NCBI GenBank assembly: GCA_024697645.1 | Contig: JAILFH010000006.1 | Location: forward strand, 1 to 64,000 | Reading direction: 5' to 3' | From: Prevotella sp. | GTDB taxonomy: Bacteria; Bacteroidota; Bacteroidia; Bacteroidales; Bacteroidaceae | DNA: 64,000 nucleotides | Part shown: in pieces, positions 24,407 through 33,525 of the stretch | Layout: every line of letters begins with the position of its first letter | Position numbering within the stretch: the stretch's first letter is position 1 | Notes under the pieces: generated by a model | Databases searched by the model: none | What the model was told of the DNA's origin: nothing | What the model saw: the letters and a program-made list of their open reading frames with translations, nothing else | Made by a program: the position numbers and the translations under genes

Positions 24407-25654
24407 TTAGCCCTTGATGGCTGCAACACCGGGGAGCACCTTACCCTCGATAGCCTCGAGCAGAGCGCCACCACCAGTAGAGATGTAACTCACCTGATCA
24501 GCCATACCGAACTTGTTGATGCAAGCCACTGAGTCACCACCGCCGATGAGCGAGAATGCACCGTTGGCAGTTGCCTTGGCAATAGCGTCGGCAATAGCCT
24601 TCGAACCACCGATGAAGTTGTCGAACTCGAATACGCCAGCAGGACCATTCCAGAGGATAGTCTTAGCGCTCTCGATAGCCTCGGCGAAAGCCTTGCGGGT
24701 CTCGGGACCAGCGTCCAGACCTTCCCAACCCTCGGGAATAGCGTTGGAGAGACAAACCTGAGTGTTAGCGTCGTTAGCGAACTTGTCGGCAGCGATGCAG
24801 TCGGTACCCAGTACGAGGTTCACACCGTTCTCCTTAGCCTTCTTCATCACGTCGAGGGCAACATCAAGTTTGTCGAGTTCAACGATAGAGTTACCAATCT
24901 CGCCACCCTGAGCCTTAGCGAATGTGTAGGTCATACCACCGCAGAGGATGAGGTTGTCGACCTTGCCGAGCAGGTTCTCGATGATACCAATCTTGGTAGA
25001 AACCTTCGAACCACCCATGATAGCAGTGAAGGGGCGCTTGATGTTCGACAGGATGTTGTCAACGGCCTGTACTTCCTTCTCCATCAGATAGCCGAGCATC
25101 TTGTGGTCAGCATCGAAGTAGTCAGCGATGACAGCGGTAGAAGCGTGCTTGCGGTGAGCAGTTCCGAATGCGTCCATCACGTAGCAGTCAGCGTAAGAAG
25201 CGAGAGTCTTAGCGAACTCCTTCTGGCTTGCCTTCATGGCCTTCTTAGCCTCGTCGTACTCGGGAGTGCCTTTCTCTACACCTACGGGCTTGCCTTCCTC
25301 CTCAGGATAGAAGCGGAGGTTCTCGAGCAGGAGCACCTCACCAGCCTTCAGGGCGTCGGCCTGCTCCTTAGCCTTAGCGCAGTCGGGAGCGAACTGAACG
25401 GGAGCACCGAGGGCAGCAGCCACAGCGTCCTTGATCTGACCGAGAGAGAACTTCGGGTTCACCTTTCCTTTGGGCTTGCCCATGTGGCTCATGATGATGA
25501 GAGCACCACCGTCAGCAAGAATCTTCTTCAGTGTGGGCAGGGCACCGCGGATACGGGTGTCGTCAGTGATCTTACCATTTTCATCGAGGGGCACGTTGAA
25601 GTCAACGCGCACGATTGCCTTTTTGCCGGCAAAATTGAAATCGTTGATTGTCAT
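24407..25654 (-). CDS. pgk: phosphoglycerate kinase
   Basis: Glycolytic enzyme that makes ATP and 3-phosphoglycerate from 1,3-bisphosphoglycerate. Family motifs are [20 protein letters not shown] near the N-terminus, [20 protein letters not shown], and the nucleotide-binding [13 protein letters not shown] and [10 protein letters not shown] at the C-terminus. The 415 residues are normal. Monocistronic, with its own promoter and terminator. A strongly biased codon set fits a highly expressed gene. Confidence 0.98.
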   Translation of the reverse strand: MTINDFNFAGKKAIVRVDFNVPLDENGKITDDTRIRGALPTLKKILADGGALIIMSHMGKPKGKVNPKFSLGQIKDAVAAALGAPVQFAPDCAKAKEQADALKAGEVLLLENLRFYPEEEGKPVGVEKGTPEYDEAKKAMKASQKEFAKTLASYADCYVMDAFGTAHRKHASTAVIADYFDADHKMLGYLMEKEVQAVDNILSNIKRPFTAIMGGSKVSTKIGIIENLLGKVDNLILCGGMTYTFAKAQGGEIGNSIVELDKLDVALDVMKKAKENGVNLVLGTDCIAADKFANDANTQVCLSNAIPEGWEGLDAGPETRKAFAEAIESAKTILWNGPAGVFEFDNFIGGSKAIADAIAKATANGAFSLIGGGDSVACINKFGMADQVSYISTGGGALLEAIEGKVLPGVAAIKG

Positions 25655-25694
25655 AATTTTTTGATATAAATAAAGTATAAAATCTTTCAGCCTA

Positions 25695-25702
25695 CAAAAT
25701 TA
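25695..25702 (-). promoter_or_regulatory. promoter -7 box (TAATTTTG) for pgk
   Basis: Minus-strand TAATTTTG about 40 bp before the ATG. Confidence 0.7.
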
Positions 25703-25771
25703 CGAAAATTCTCGGATATTGAAGAAGGTTGGCCATTGTTTTAATCTTTTTAACGCAACGGGACAAATTGT

Positions 25772-25863
25772 CAAGGTAACAAAGTTTGAGCGTTCCCATT
25801 GGGAAGCGGCGTAAGCCGAAGGGTTTCAGTTGAGACTGAGGCTGAGTTCCGCCGTTGGCGGCT
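25772..25863 (-). repeat. dispersed four-hairpin element, copy 2
   Basis: Reverse-complement relative of 17784-17879. The same four dyads occur in the same order. The last one changes from TTCCCCA/TGGGGAA to TTCCCA/TGGGAA with both arms altered together. It lies about 130 bp past the TonB receptor stop codon. Confidence 0.8.
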
Positions 25864-25997
25864 TTAAGAAAACAAAAGAAAACAAGAAAAAACAAAAGAA
25901 AACATTTTTGTTTTTTGATGGGGAAGACTAGGAAGTGGAGAAAAGAAATCAAAGGAATCCCTTTGATAAATTGATTTTGGGTGGATGTAGTTGGTGG

Positions 25998-28025
25998 TTA
26001 CAGCATCTGATCCAAATCGACGGATAGGCCAACGCTTAAGGTTGTTCCTGTTGTCAGCGGGGAAGAAAAATGATATGCTTTCGGCTTGAAATTGAAGATG
26101 TTGTCAACGGCTGTATTGACGGTTATTCCGCGCCAGATTTTGTGCTGAAGCATCAGTTTCCAGATGGTGTAGCCCTGATCAACATCTTTGTCGCCCGACT
26201 GCGGTTTACCCTGATTGCGACCTGAGATATAGGCATCGAGGGCATAGTTGCGCGAGAAACGATGAGCATAGCCTACTTGCCAAGTCATGGAATGGGAACG
26301 AGGCTGTGAGAAATCAGAGTAGATGACGTTGCCCGTTTCATGCATCCACGAATAATTATACTTCAGCGACAAGCCCCAGTCCAGTATGTAACCCATGCTG
26401 AGATCAATGCCCCAAACGTTTACGCCTTCCTCGTTCCAGTATAGAGCACCAGGCAGATCCTCATAGGTATAGCCGATGGTCGTGATGCGCTTGTCGAAGA
26501 TGTTGCAGTAGCCCATGAGCGTAAAACTGTAACTACCGTCGAGGGATTTGCCCTTGCGAATGCGATGGAACCGCTCAATGGCAATGTTGAAGTTATTGCT
26601 CCTCTCTGGCTCAAGGTCAGGATTTCCGATGAGCATATATCCCATATTACCCATGTCGTAGTGCATGTACATCTCCTTCAGTGTGGGAGCCCTGAAACCG
26701 CTGGCGTAGTTGATTCGGAAGGTCAACCAGGGGAACTTATATACGAAGGCGAGACGTTCGGTGAGAGCCTTCTTCGAAGAGGCGGAGAAGTAGTCGTAGC
26801 GGATGCTTCCCACAATGTTCAGTTGCTTGGTGATGTTCCAGTCGAACTGTGCGTAGCCATCAACATTGCTCTGCTCGTGACTCGCGTTGTCGAGGAACTG
26901 ATAGGTCGTGAGATAGTCATGCATGTAGTCGGCACCTAGAATCAGGTTGTTCTTGCCGAACGACTGACTGAACAGCGCGTGAGCAACATGTTGCTGATTA
27001 CTGTAGTCGTGGTCGTGGGTGCGAGTTCCATCAGGCATGAAATTGGCCTTGTCGTACTGGTCGTACGCGTACGAAACTTCGAGGTGTCGGTTCTTATTCC
27101 ATTCGTATTTTCCCTTCAGTCCTGCGGCGTAGGCATTGAAATGATAGTCGTAGGTGTCGCGTTCGCTGGTGCGGAAGAAATAGGAACCTCGGCCAATGAG
27201 TGTCAGTCGGTCAGTGGCTCGCCAAGTGAGGCGTTCCTTCACGTTGTAGGTCTTCTGACCGAAGAGTCGGCTGATGTCGGATTCGTCTTCCAGCACCGAT
27301 TCATCATAGGGAAGTCCCTGTGCCTTCTTCATCATTTCGATGGCAATCTCCTCGGAGGTGTGTGCCTTCGGCAAGTCGATATTGTCAATCTTCGTATGCT
27401 GGAAACTCGTCTGTGAGTTCCATTTCTTCGTGTTGAATGAGAAGTTCACGCCGTTGCGCCACTCATTGCCGAAGGAGTTGAAACGAGAGTTCACGTTTGC
27501 AGTCCAGGGCTCAAGATTCTCGCGGCTGATGATGTTGATGACGCCACCTACGGCATTCGAGCCATAGAGCGCCGACGAAGCACCCTTCACAATCTCGATA
27601 CGACCAACATTGTCGAGATTCATTCGGTTGTAGTCGACGTTGTCCATCGTCTCTCCAGCTATACGTTCTCCATCGACAAGGAAGAGAACCGCATTGCCGC
27701 CGAAGCCGCTCATGTTGAGAGATGTCTCCTGAGTCATTGCTAAGCCGAATTCCAATCCGGGAATCTCCTGCGTCAGTAAGTCCTGAATGTTGGTAGCGTC
27801 AGCCACTTTGATGTCTTTCAGAGTGATGAGACGCGTGACGACAGGCGCATCTTTCAGAGCCTTGGGAGTGTGTGAAGCCGTAACGACGACGGGTTCAAGG
27901 TCGACGGTGTCATTGATAGCGGTAGTTGGGAGTTCTTCTGCATAAACAGCATTAGCCAGCAAGGATAAGACCATGCCGGCTAAAACTGTTCGTGAGAGTC
28001 TGCTCGTCAAGTACACTGCCACCAA
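25998..28025 (-). CDS. TonB-dependent receptor with haem-receptor motifs (HmuR-like)
   Basis: A 675-residue outer-membrane receptor: signal peptide (to about residue 29), plug domain (about 45-168, with ALYGSNAVGGVINII), then a 22-strand barrel. The barrel carries FRAP (444-447), His455 and NPDL (468-471), the layout known from haem and haemoglobin receptors such as HmuR. There is no N-terminal carboxypeptidase-regulatory domain, so it is not a SusC type. The frame opens directly after the lipoprotein stop codon with only TTG/GTG candidates (28025, 28022, 28016, 28010) before an ATG at 27974 that would spoil the signal peptide. Haem as substrate is inference; vitamin or siderophore uptake remains possible. 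Confidence 0.9.
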   Translation of the reverse strand: MVAVYLTSRLSRTVLAGMVLSLLANAVYAEELPTTAINDTVDLEPVVVTASHTPKALKDAPVVTRLITLKDIKVADATNIQDLLTQEIPGLEFGLAMTQETSLNMSGFGGNAVLFLVDGERIAGETMDNVDYNRMNLDNVGRIEIVKGASSALYGSNAVGGVINIISRENLEPWTANVNSRFNSFGNEWRNGVNFSFNTKKWNSQTSFQHTKIDNIDLPKAHTSEEIAIEMMKKAQGLPYDESVLEDESDISRLFGQKTYNVKERLTWRATDRLTLIGRGSYFFRTSERDTYDYHFNAYAAGLKGKYEWNKNRHLEVSYAYDQYDKANFMPDGTRTHDHDYSNQQHVAHALFSQSFGKNNLILGADYMHDYLTTYQFLDNASHEQSNVDGYAQFDWNITKQLNIVGSIRYDYFSASSKKALTERLAFVYKFPWLTFRINYASGFRAPTLKEMYMHYDMGNMGYMLIGNPDLEPERSNNFNIAIERFHRIRKGKSLDGSYSFTLMGYCNIFDKRITTIGYTYEDLPGALYWNEEGVNVWGIDLSMGYILDWGLSLKYNYSWMHETGNVIYSDFSQPRSHSMTWQVGYAHRFSRNYALDAYISGRNQGKPQSGDKDVDQGYTIWKLMLQHKIWRGITVNTAVDNIFNFKPKAYHFSSPLTTGTTLSVGLSVDLDQML

Positions 28026-28508
28026 TTACTTCTTTGTTCCAGTGAATTTTCCGGTGAAGGCAAATGGCATGTTGCCATACTTCAGCGTGAATGTCAGAAC
28101 AACAGTGTTGTTGCTGAAGATGACCGTCAAATCAGTCACGGTATACGATTTCTCTGCACCGCTGGCGTTGATCACCGTTCCGATGTGAGAACTGAGGTTA
28201 CCTGTAATGGTGTTGTCGGTCTTTGTCAGCGTGATGCCCTTCACGGGAAGTGCGGGAAGTGCCATCATGCCTTCCTCAGTTGCAGGAATCACCATATCGA
28301 CTGAGATGTCTGTGGCTTTGGTAAACTCGTAGGTTCTGGTGTTGGTGTCACCTTCACCCATTACTTCCAACACCTCGTCGCCAGTATATGAACCTGCCAC
28401 CTGATCAGCAACTGCTACTTCAGGCTCATCGTCATCACTTGAGCAAGAACAAACTCCAAAAGCGAAGGTCATTGCGGCCAACGCCATCGTAAGACTTTTA
28501 ATTTTCAT
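28026..28508 (-). CDS. calycin-like surface lipoprotein
   Basis: A 160-residue lipoprotein. The lipobox is near FGVCSCSS and is followed by Asp/Glu residues (SDDDEPE), which fits the Bacteroidetes lipoprotein export signal for the cell surface. The mature part (about 35-160) is an all-beta domain resembling the calycin-like domains of Bacteroides, with AGSYTGDEVLEVMG, DLTVIFSNNTVVLTFTLKYG and a terminal FTGKFTGTKK. It is immediately upstream of, and apparently coupled to, the TonB receptor, so it may bind or relay the ligand. Family match is by eye. Confidence 0.78.
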   Translation of the reverse strand: MKIKSLTMALAAMTFAFGVCSCSSDDDEPEVAVADQVAGSYTGDEVLEVMGEGDTNTRTYEFTKATDISVDMVIPATEEGMMALPALPVKGITLTKTDNTITGNLSSHIGTVINASGAEKSYTVTDLTVIFSNNTVVLTFTLKYGNMPFAFTGKFTGTKK

Positions 28509-28539
28509 AATTGAATATTGATAAATTTGATTAGTTGTT

Positions 28540-29331
28540 TTATTTTGCTGTGTCTAGTTGTTGAGTTGTGTAGTTATATTCAGAGCCGTATGAACTATGG
28601 GGGATACTAAAGATGGCAATCATGAACAGCACTGCAAAGCCGACGACCCACTTGTTGTACTTCCACTTCAGCGTAGCAAGCGCGGCGAGGAAGAAAAGGA
28701 AAGAGATGAGGGTCTTGTTGTCTGTGAGGTCAGTGCCGTAGGGGAATCCTGTCCACCAAGGGCCGAAAGCCACATGCTGCACGAGAGGACCCAGGATGAA
28801 ACCACCGACGAACAATGTTGCTATGGTGATTTTCAGCCACTTGCTGTATTTCTTCCGAGTGATAACCAGCAAGAAGGTATAAACGGCAAACAGCATCGCT
28901 GCAAACATGAACAGAATGTGTGGAATCAGTATGCTGGCCGGAACGTCATTGCGGAAACGTATCAGAAGGGGTTCGTCGCCAGGATAGTCCTTTCCCTCGA
29001 CCGTGATATAATACTGCAGTTTTCCGGCAATTGGCTGAACGGGCAAAATGGCTTGCCACTCGCCGTCTTTCCATTGGAAATTGACGGTGTTGTAATCATC
29101 TGTCGTCGGATAGCGGCGATAGTGTATCTGGGCGTTAGTGTTCGAAGGAACTCCTTTGAGCACAATGATCTCATCCTTCTGCACACCACTTCTGGGCAGT
29201 CTCATCTTGTAACTCTGCCCATTGACTTCTATAGCCACTTTCTTGGGATGAGTCGGACCCGTCATGCGCTGATAGACGCTCAGGAACAACGTGATGACAA
29301 CGGCTAAGAGCCAATATACCCATTTCTTCAT
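28540..29331 (-). CDS. membrane protein with an extracytoplasmic beta domain
   Basis: A 263-residue protein I do not recognise. It has an N-terminal anchor (about 5-20), a beta-rich domain outside the membrane (about 30-127, with NFQWKDGEWQAILPVQPIAG and LQYYITVEGKDYPGDE) and then about five transmembrane helices from residue 132. The beta domain resembles a fibronectin/Ig-like fold. It sits between the M28 peptidase gene (ATGA overlap) and the lipoprotein gene, so it belongs to this uptake operon. Function unknown. Confidence 0.75.
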   Translation of the reverse strand: MKKWVYWLLAVVITLFLSVYQRMTGPTHPKKVAIEVNGQSYKMRLPRSGVQKDEIIVLKGVPSNTNAQIHYRRYPTTDDYNTVNFQWKDGEWQAILPVQPIAGKLQYYITVEGKDYPGDEPLLIRFRNDVPASILIPHILFMFAAMLFAVYTFLLVITRKKYSKWLKITIATLFVGGFILGPLVQHVAFGPWWTGFPYGTDLTDNKTLISFLFFLAALATLKWKYNKWVVGFAVLFMIAIFSIPHSSYGSEYNYTTQQLDTAK

Positions 29332-30599
29332 TTTTTAGCGGGGGTTAGGTGAACATTAAACACAATGATTTCATCGCCTCTGAGTACTTTCACGGGAATT
29401 GTGGTTCCAGGCTTGAGCTCAGACAGACGCTCCATATATTCATTGATGTCCTTCACGGGCTTGCCGTCAATCTCCTCAATGATGTCGCCACTTCTGATTC
29501 CTGCATTATGAGCGGGTTTTCCTGCCACAACGATATCGGCACGAAGGCCTGGTTTGTCGCTTGCGCCCATCACGTCGGGCATCAGGCCTAAGGTCACCTT
29601 GAACTTGGCATGCGACATCTTATTGCTGGCTGGAACGCTGATATAATCAGGCGTGTTAGGCATGTTGGCCAGTCGGGTGATCAGTTCCTTAGAGTAGTCA
29701 AGCGTCTGCTGCATACCGTCATAGTTCAGCGTTGCAGGCTTGTCGGCGGGAGTGTGATATTCCATGTGGCCGCCAGTCGTGAGGAATAGAACGGGAATGT
29801 CTACAGCCACAAACGATGCTTGATCGCTTGGACCATAACCATCGGGCACACAACTGACATTCAGGTTTGCCTGCTTGGCAACATCTTCTACGATAGCCTT
29901 AAACTGGCTGCTGGTACCTGTGCCCGAAACACTCATAGCGTTGTCGCGCATACGTCCAACCATATCGAGATTCACATTGGCAACAATTCCATGTAGGCTG
30001 TCGGGAAGGTTCTTGCGGCGGTCATCGCCTTGCTTCAACCATTCGACAAATTTCTTGGAACCGACAAGACCTTGCTCTTCGGCACCAAAGAAAGCAATGA
30101 TGATGCTTCGGGGCAAACGAGCCTTCTTGAAATACTTCGCCAGTTCGAGCACAACAGCATCACCGCTTGCATTGTCGTCGGCTCCAGGATGAACAGCAAT
30201 GGTGTCAGGACGACGGGAACCAGAGTCCTTTCCTCCGAGTCCCAGATGGTCGTAATGTGAACTGACTACAATGTATTCGTTTTTCAGTTTCTTGTCTTTT
30301 CCTGGAATAACGGCAATGATGTTATGGGTGGTAACCTTCTTCTCAGTCTTTCCGTATGTGAAATCATGATAGAATGCCTTTTTCTTCTTTCCCTTGACAA
30401 TCGGCTTGAGTTTCAGGTCACGAAGTTTGCCAACAATGAATTCGGAGGCAAGAGTGTCGCCCATAGTGGCTGGGAATCTGCCGCCGAGTTCCTGTGAGGC
30501 AAGGTAACCTACAGTCTGCTTCATGTCGTCCTGCTTTTGGGCGTTGGCCTGCAAGACGAAAGCGAAAGTCAAGAATAATAAAAGGAACTTTCTCCGCAT
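29328..30599 (-). CDS. secreted M28 zinc peptidase with PDZ domain
   Basis: An exported metallo-aminopeptidase, 423 residues, with a signal peptide ending ANAQ. The di-zinc site of M28 is visible: His in SSHYDHLG, Asp in HPGADDNASG, the Glu pair in FGAEEQG, Asp in NLDMVGR and His in EYHTPAD. A PDZ domain follows (about 335-420, GLRADIVVAGKPAHNAGIRS). It is the first gene of the operon with the membrane protein, calycin-like lipoprotein and TonB receptor. It could trim peptides, perhaps from host or dietary proteins, but that is inference. Confidence 0.93.
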   Translation of the reverse strand: MRRKFLLLFLTFAFVLQANAQKQDDMKQTVGYLASQELGGRFPATMGDTLASEFIVGKLRDLKLKPIVKGKKKKAFYHDFTYGKTEKKVTTHNIIAVIPGKDKKLKNEYIVVSSHYDHLGLGGKDSGSRRPDTIAVHPGADDNASGDAVVLELAKYFKKARLPRSIIIAFFGAEEQGLVGSKKFVEWLKQGDDRRKNLPDSLHGIVANVNLDMVGRMRDNAMSVSGTGTSSQFKAIVEDVAKQANLNVSCVPDGYGPSDQASFVAVDIPVLFLTTGGHMEYHTPADKPATLNYDGMQQTLDYSKELITRLANMPNTPDYISVPASNKMSHAKFKVTLGLMPDVMGASDKPGLRADIVVAGKPAHNAGIRSGDIIEEIDGKPVKDINEYMERLSELKPGTTIPVKVLRGDEIIVFNVHLTPAKK

Positions 30600-30625
30600 A
30601 ATTCTTAAATTGTTTTATTTGGGTG

Positions 30626-30633
30626 CAAAATTA
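30626..30633 (-). promoter_or_regulatory. promoter -7 box (TAATTTTG) for the M28-TonB receptor operon
   Basis: Minus-strand TAATTTTG about 27 bp before the ATG. No Fur-box-like palindrome was noticed around it. Confidence 0.65.
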
Positions 30634-30714
30634 CTATATTTGTTTCAGATTTACAATCCTAATTTATAGGGATTCTTCAGCTTTATAGGCTCTTCGGATA
30701 CCTAATTGTGTTTA

Positions 30715-31362
30715 TTATTTGTTCGGTTCAAACTTTTTGCTACCTACTATTGATGATAGTTTACCAATAATCTTCACAGTAGGACGTTGGGAAAGTTCAC
30801 CCGGATTCGTTCCCGGTTTACCCTCAGGTACCTGCAGACCTCGCTCGGCATAGAACGCTTTCCAATAGTCAGTTACAACGCCTGTGCTATCGTGAAATGA
30901 CATGGGGATGGGCGAGAAGAGTTGCTGGCCATTGCGGTCGACATACGAAAACTGGACGAGTTCGGAGCAGTAGATATCGTCGTTGTCGGGCAGATAGAGA
31001 TAGTCGTAATTGCGCCCAAGATAGTTGCGGGCATTTGCAACCGAGCGTTTTGCTTGGGCTTTGGTTCGGCCGATGAGATAGTAACCCGACTGCTGACGAA
31101 GGGAATCGAGTGGGGTTATCATGACACCTTTCCCAACGGCCTCGAGAACCTGTTGTTTGCCGATATAGATGGCCACGTGGTCAATCATTCCAGGCGTTAC
31201 CTCAGTGATTGCATTTCCCTCAGGATTCACGTGGAAGAGCAAATCAGCCACAGCCAAATGGCGACTGGAGCAACTTGCCGCAATGAGAAGCGTGCAACAG
31301 CCTGCAGCAGACAAAATCTTTGATTTTGCAAATTGCTTAATGACTTTCCTTGGGTCGCTCAT
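30715..31362 (-). CDS. YiiX-like NlpC/P60 cysteine hydrolase, lipoprotein
   Basis: A 215-residue exported protein with a hydrophobic leader and lipobox-like LIAASCSS at about residue 31. The YiiX/YebB-type permuted NlpC/P60 fold is seen from PGMIDHVAIYIG (catalytic His62) and DIYCSELVQFSYV (catalytic Cys132). The family is thought to cleave amide or ester bonds in lipids or peptidoglycan; the substrate here is unknown. It begins 13 bp after the beta-helix gene and is probably cotranscribed. Confidence 0.83.
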   Translation of the reverse strand: MSDPRKVIKQFAKSKILSAAGCCTLLIAASCSSRHLAVADLLFHVNPEGNAITEVTPGMIDHVAIYIGKQQVLEAVGKGVMITPLDSLRQQSGYYLIGRTKAQAKRSVANARNYLGRNYDYLYLPDNDDIYCSELVQFSYVDRNGQQLFSPIPMSFHDSTGVVTDYWKAFYAERGLQVPEGKPGTNPGELSQRPTVKIIGKLSSIVGSKKFEPNK

Positions 31363-31375
31363 TCTTTATCTGACT

Positions 31376-32776
31376 TTATCTGATGATGATTTTCTGATTG
31401 TTCTTAATATAGATTCCTGGGCGAAGGGAATTGGTTTCAGCAGAGGAGTAGGGACGTCCCTGCAAGTCATAGATGACTTCAGATTCTGTAGTCTTTCTAA
31501 GATTCTTAATACCGGTCGGTTCGGTAGCGGGCATGAAGATGACTTCTCCCAATGATGGGTCGTCATGTTTGTGGGAAATCACTTCCTCGATGAGTTCTTC
31601 GGTCTGCTCGGCAACATTCCACGTATTCCCTTGCGCATAGACCGTATTTTTGGAGTTGTTGTAGAGATCGTAGAGTTGACCACTGTTGCCGTTGTCAATG
31701 AAGATATTTCGGCCGGGGTTGTAGTTGGCAGAACTGGTGTCAACATCAGTTCGACCGAGATTGGCTTCACCTCCGCCCACTAACGTAATGCCCCAGAGTG
31801 AGCGCTCAATGTGATTGCCTTCGATGTAGGTGTACTGAGTGCCGTAAGGGTCATAGACATTGATTCCGCTTCCGCCGTTCATGGGGTTCTCTTCGTGACA
31901 ATTGCCAATGAGCGTGTTGTTGCGAATGAAGGCAGACTGATGACAGTAGGTTGCAATGCCGTAGCGATGATCCTTGATAGTGTTGTTTTCAATCAACGTG
32001 TTCATGTCGTTGGTGAACCCCACAAGATTTGAAACCGTGATTCCTCCGACTTTGGTCTTTGTGGAATCGCCCAACAACGTACAGTTCCGAATCACTACGG
32101 AGTCGGCAGTCGTCAGATTCAGTTGGGGCATGTTGCGATTGTCCTGACCGTTGTAGAGAAATTCACAATGATCAATGACGATTGGGTTCTGATAGTTCGC
32201 CGCACCCGCAATTGCAGACTTTGCGCAATGGGCAAATGTGCAGTTGGTAATCTCGAACGAAGCGCCGTTGGCACCTAACACTAAAGCAGCCTGACCAATC
32301 ATTCCGTTATGATGGTTGAACTTTACGCTGTCTAGGATTAGGCCTGTGCTTGACATATTGCGAAGACCAACTTGATTGAATGTGCAGTTGCGGAAGAAAG
32401 TCTTCTCTTGTTCGTTGCCCACAAAGATACCGTAGGGTTGAGCATCTGTTGCTTTTGGTTCAAAAACTACGTTCTCTACATTGAAATCTGCCTTTCCAAG
32501 AATGACAAGTTGAACGCCATCAGCCATCAGTACAACAGCCTGAGGGTCCATCAGAAAGACGTCGTTGGCGGAAATCGTGTCGCTTATGGTCATCAGGTAG
32601 CACTCCTGACCATCTTTCTCAATGATGCTGACACCTGAAGCGTCGATGGTTGCCAATGTAGCGAATGAATAAGTTGAACCGTCGTTAGGTGTGCTGAAAC
32701 CATCAGCAAAGACGTTATTCAAACTATTGATTATGATGAGTGCCAACAGAGCGATAATTCGTATGATGCGATTCAT
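31376..32776 (-). CDS. secreted right-handed beta-helix protein with C-terminal sorting-like domain
   Basis: A 466-residue exported protein. After the signal peptide (to about residue 25) the centre is a run of parallel beta-helix turns with the recurring pattern I-x-N-C/N-T-(F/L/I) (EITNCTFAHC, VIRNCTLLGD, LIENNTIKDH, FIRNNTLIGN). The last 30 residues (YDLQGRPYSS and RPGIYIKNNQKIIIR) match the short C-terminal domain found on many exported Prevotella proteins, possibly a type IX secretion signal. Polysaccharide binding or cleavage is possible; no catalytic residues can be assigned. Confidence 0.8.
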   Translation of the reverse strand: MNRIIRIIALLALIIINSLNNVFADGFSTPNDGSTYSFATLATIDASGVSIIEKDGQECYLMTISDTISANDVFLMDPQAVVLMADGVQLVILGKADFNVENVVFEPKATDAQPYGIFVGNEQEKTFFRNCTFNQVGLRNMSSTGLILDSVKFNHHNGMIGQAALVLGANGASFEITNCTFAHCAKSAIAGAANYQNPIVIDHCEFLYNGQDNRNMPQLNLTTADSVVIRNCTLLGDSTKTKVGGITVSNLVGFTNDMNTLIENNTIKDHRYGIATYCHQSAFIRNNTLIGNCHEENPMNGGSGINVYDPYGTQYTYIEGNHIERSLWGITLVGGGEANLGRTDVDTSSANYNPGRNIFIDNGNSGQLYDLYNNSKNTVYAQGNTWNVAEQTEELIEEVISHKHDDPSLGEVIFMPATEPTGIKNLRKTTESEVIYDLQGRPYSSAETNSLRPGIYIKNNQKIIIR

Positions 32777-32829
32777 AGTTGATCGAGATGAATTTGTCTT
32801 AATATTCTACTTATCTTGAAAAACGAATG

Positions 32830-32837
32830 CAAAGGTA
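32830..32837 (-). promoter_or_regulatory. promoter -7 box (TACCTTTG) for the beta-helix gene
   Basis: Minus-strand TACCTTTG about 54 bp before the ATG. Confidence 0.6.
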
Positions 32838-32956
32838 AGGATTTTTCGTGGAACATCGGTGGAAACACTGAGGCACTTTCTTCGATTATTACAATTTTTA
32901 ACAGAGATGCAATAAAGAAACAACCCATCTTCATCTCGTTTGTGCAATCTTTTTTG

Positions 32957-32964
32957 TAATTTTG
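32957..32964 (+). promoter_or_regulatory. promoter -7 box (TAATTTTG) for ridA
   Basis: TAATTTTG predicts a start near 32970 and a leader of about 55 nt. Confidence 0.65.
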
Positions 32965-33025
32965 CAAAGAGAAACAAGGACGAATTTATTTCCTAATAGA
33001 ATTCACTTTTAAAACCAAGAATAAC

Positions 33026-33400
33026 ATGAAAACAATCGCAACCAAAAACGCTCCAGCCGCTATCGGCCCTTACAGTCAGGCTATCGAAGCCAATGGATTT
33101 GTCTATGCATCAGGACAACTGCCCATCGATCCCGCAACAGGCGCATTCCCAAAGGGAGGCATCAAAGAACAGACTCGCCAGTCGCTGATCAACGCACAGG
33201 CCATTCTCCGCGAGGCAGGTCTGGAACTCTCTAATGTAGTGAAGACAACCGTTCTGCTGAGCGATATCGCTAATTTCGGACCTATGAACGAAGTCTATAG
33301 TGAGTTCTTCTCTCAGCCTTATCCTGCTCGTAGCGCCTTCGCTGTGAAAGATTTGCCCAAGGGCGCACTCGTTGAGATTGAGTGTATTGCAAGCAGATAA
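33026..33400 (+). CDS. ridA: RidA family reactive intermediate deaminase
   Basis: A 124-residue RidA (YjgF/YER057c/UK114) protein, which hydrolyses reactive enamine/imine intermediates made by PLP enzymes. Signatures are APAAIGPYSQAIEANGFVYA at the N-terminus, the substrate-binding Arg in PARSAFAVKDLPKGALVEIE near residue 106, and the terminal IECIASR. Full length. Monocistronic, with a strong bidirectional terminator behind it. Confidence 0.96.
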   Translation: MKTIATKNAPAAIGPYSQAIEANGFVYASGQLPIDPATGAFPKGGIKEQTRQSLINAQAILREAGLELSNVVKTTVLLSDIANFGPMNEVYSEFFSQPYPARSAFAVKDLPKGALVEIECIASR

Positions 33401-33465
33401 GAAGATTTCGCGCATTATTTTGTCTATTATCACTCAAGGTTGTACAGCAAAAGAATTAACAGCAA

Positions 33466-33504
33466 AAATAAGGCACTGCTCCGAAATGGGGTAGTGCCTT
33501 ATTT
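33466..33504. terminator. bidirectional terminator between ridA and maeB
   Basis: A 12-bp perfect stem (AAATAAGGCACT / AGTGCCTTATTT) has a 15-nt loop. The plus strand continues with GTTTTT, and A-runs on the other side give a U-tract for the convergent maeB transcript. Confidence 0.9.
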
Positions 33505-33525
33505 GTTTTTAGGGTTTGCGTGCTC

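Larger units (their letters stand above)
25655..25997. other. intergenic region between pgk and the TonB receptor gene
   Basis: Holds the pgk promoter, the second copy of the four-hairpin element (25772-25863) and an A-rich run of AAAAC/AAAG words (about 25865-25915). No gene is seen. Confidence 0.65.
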
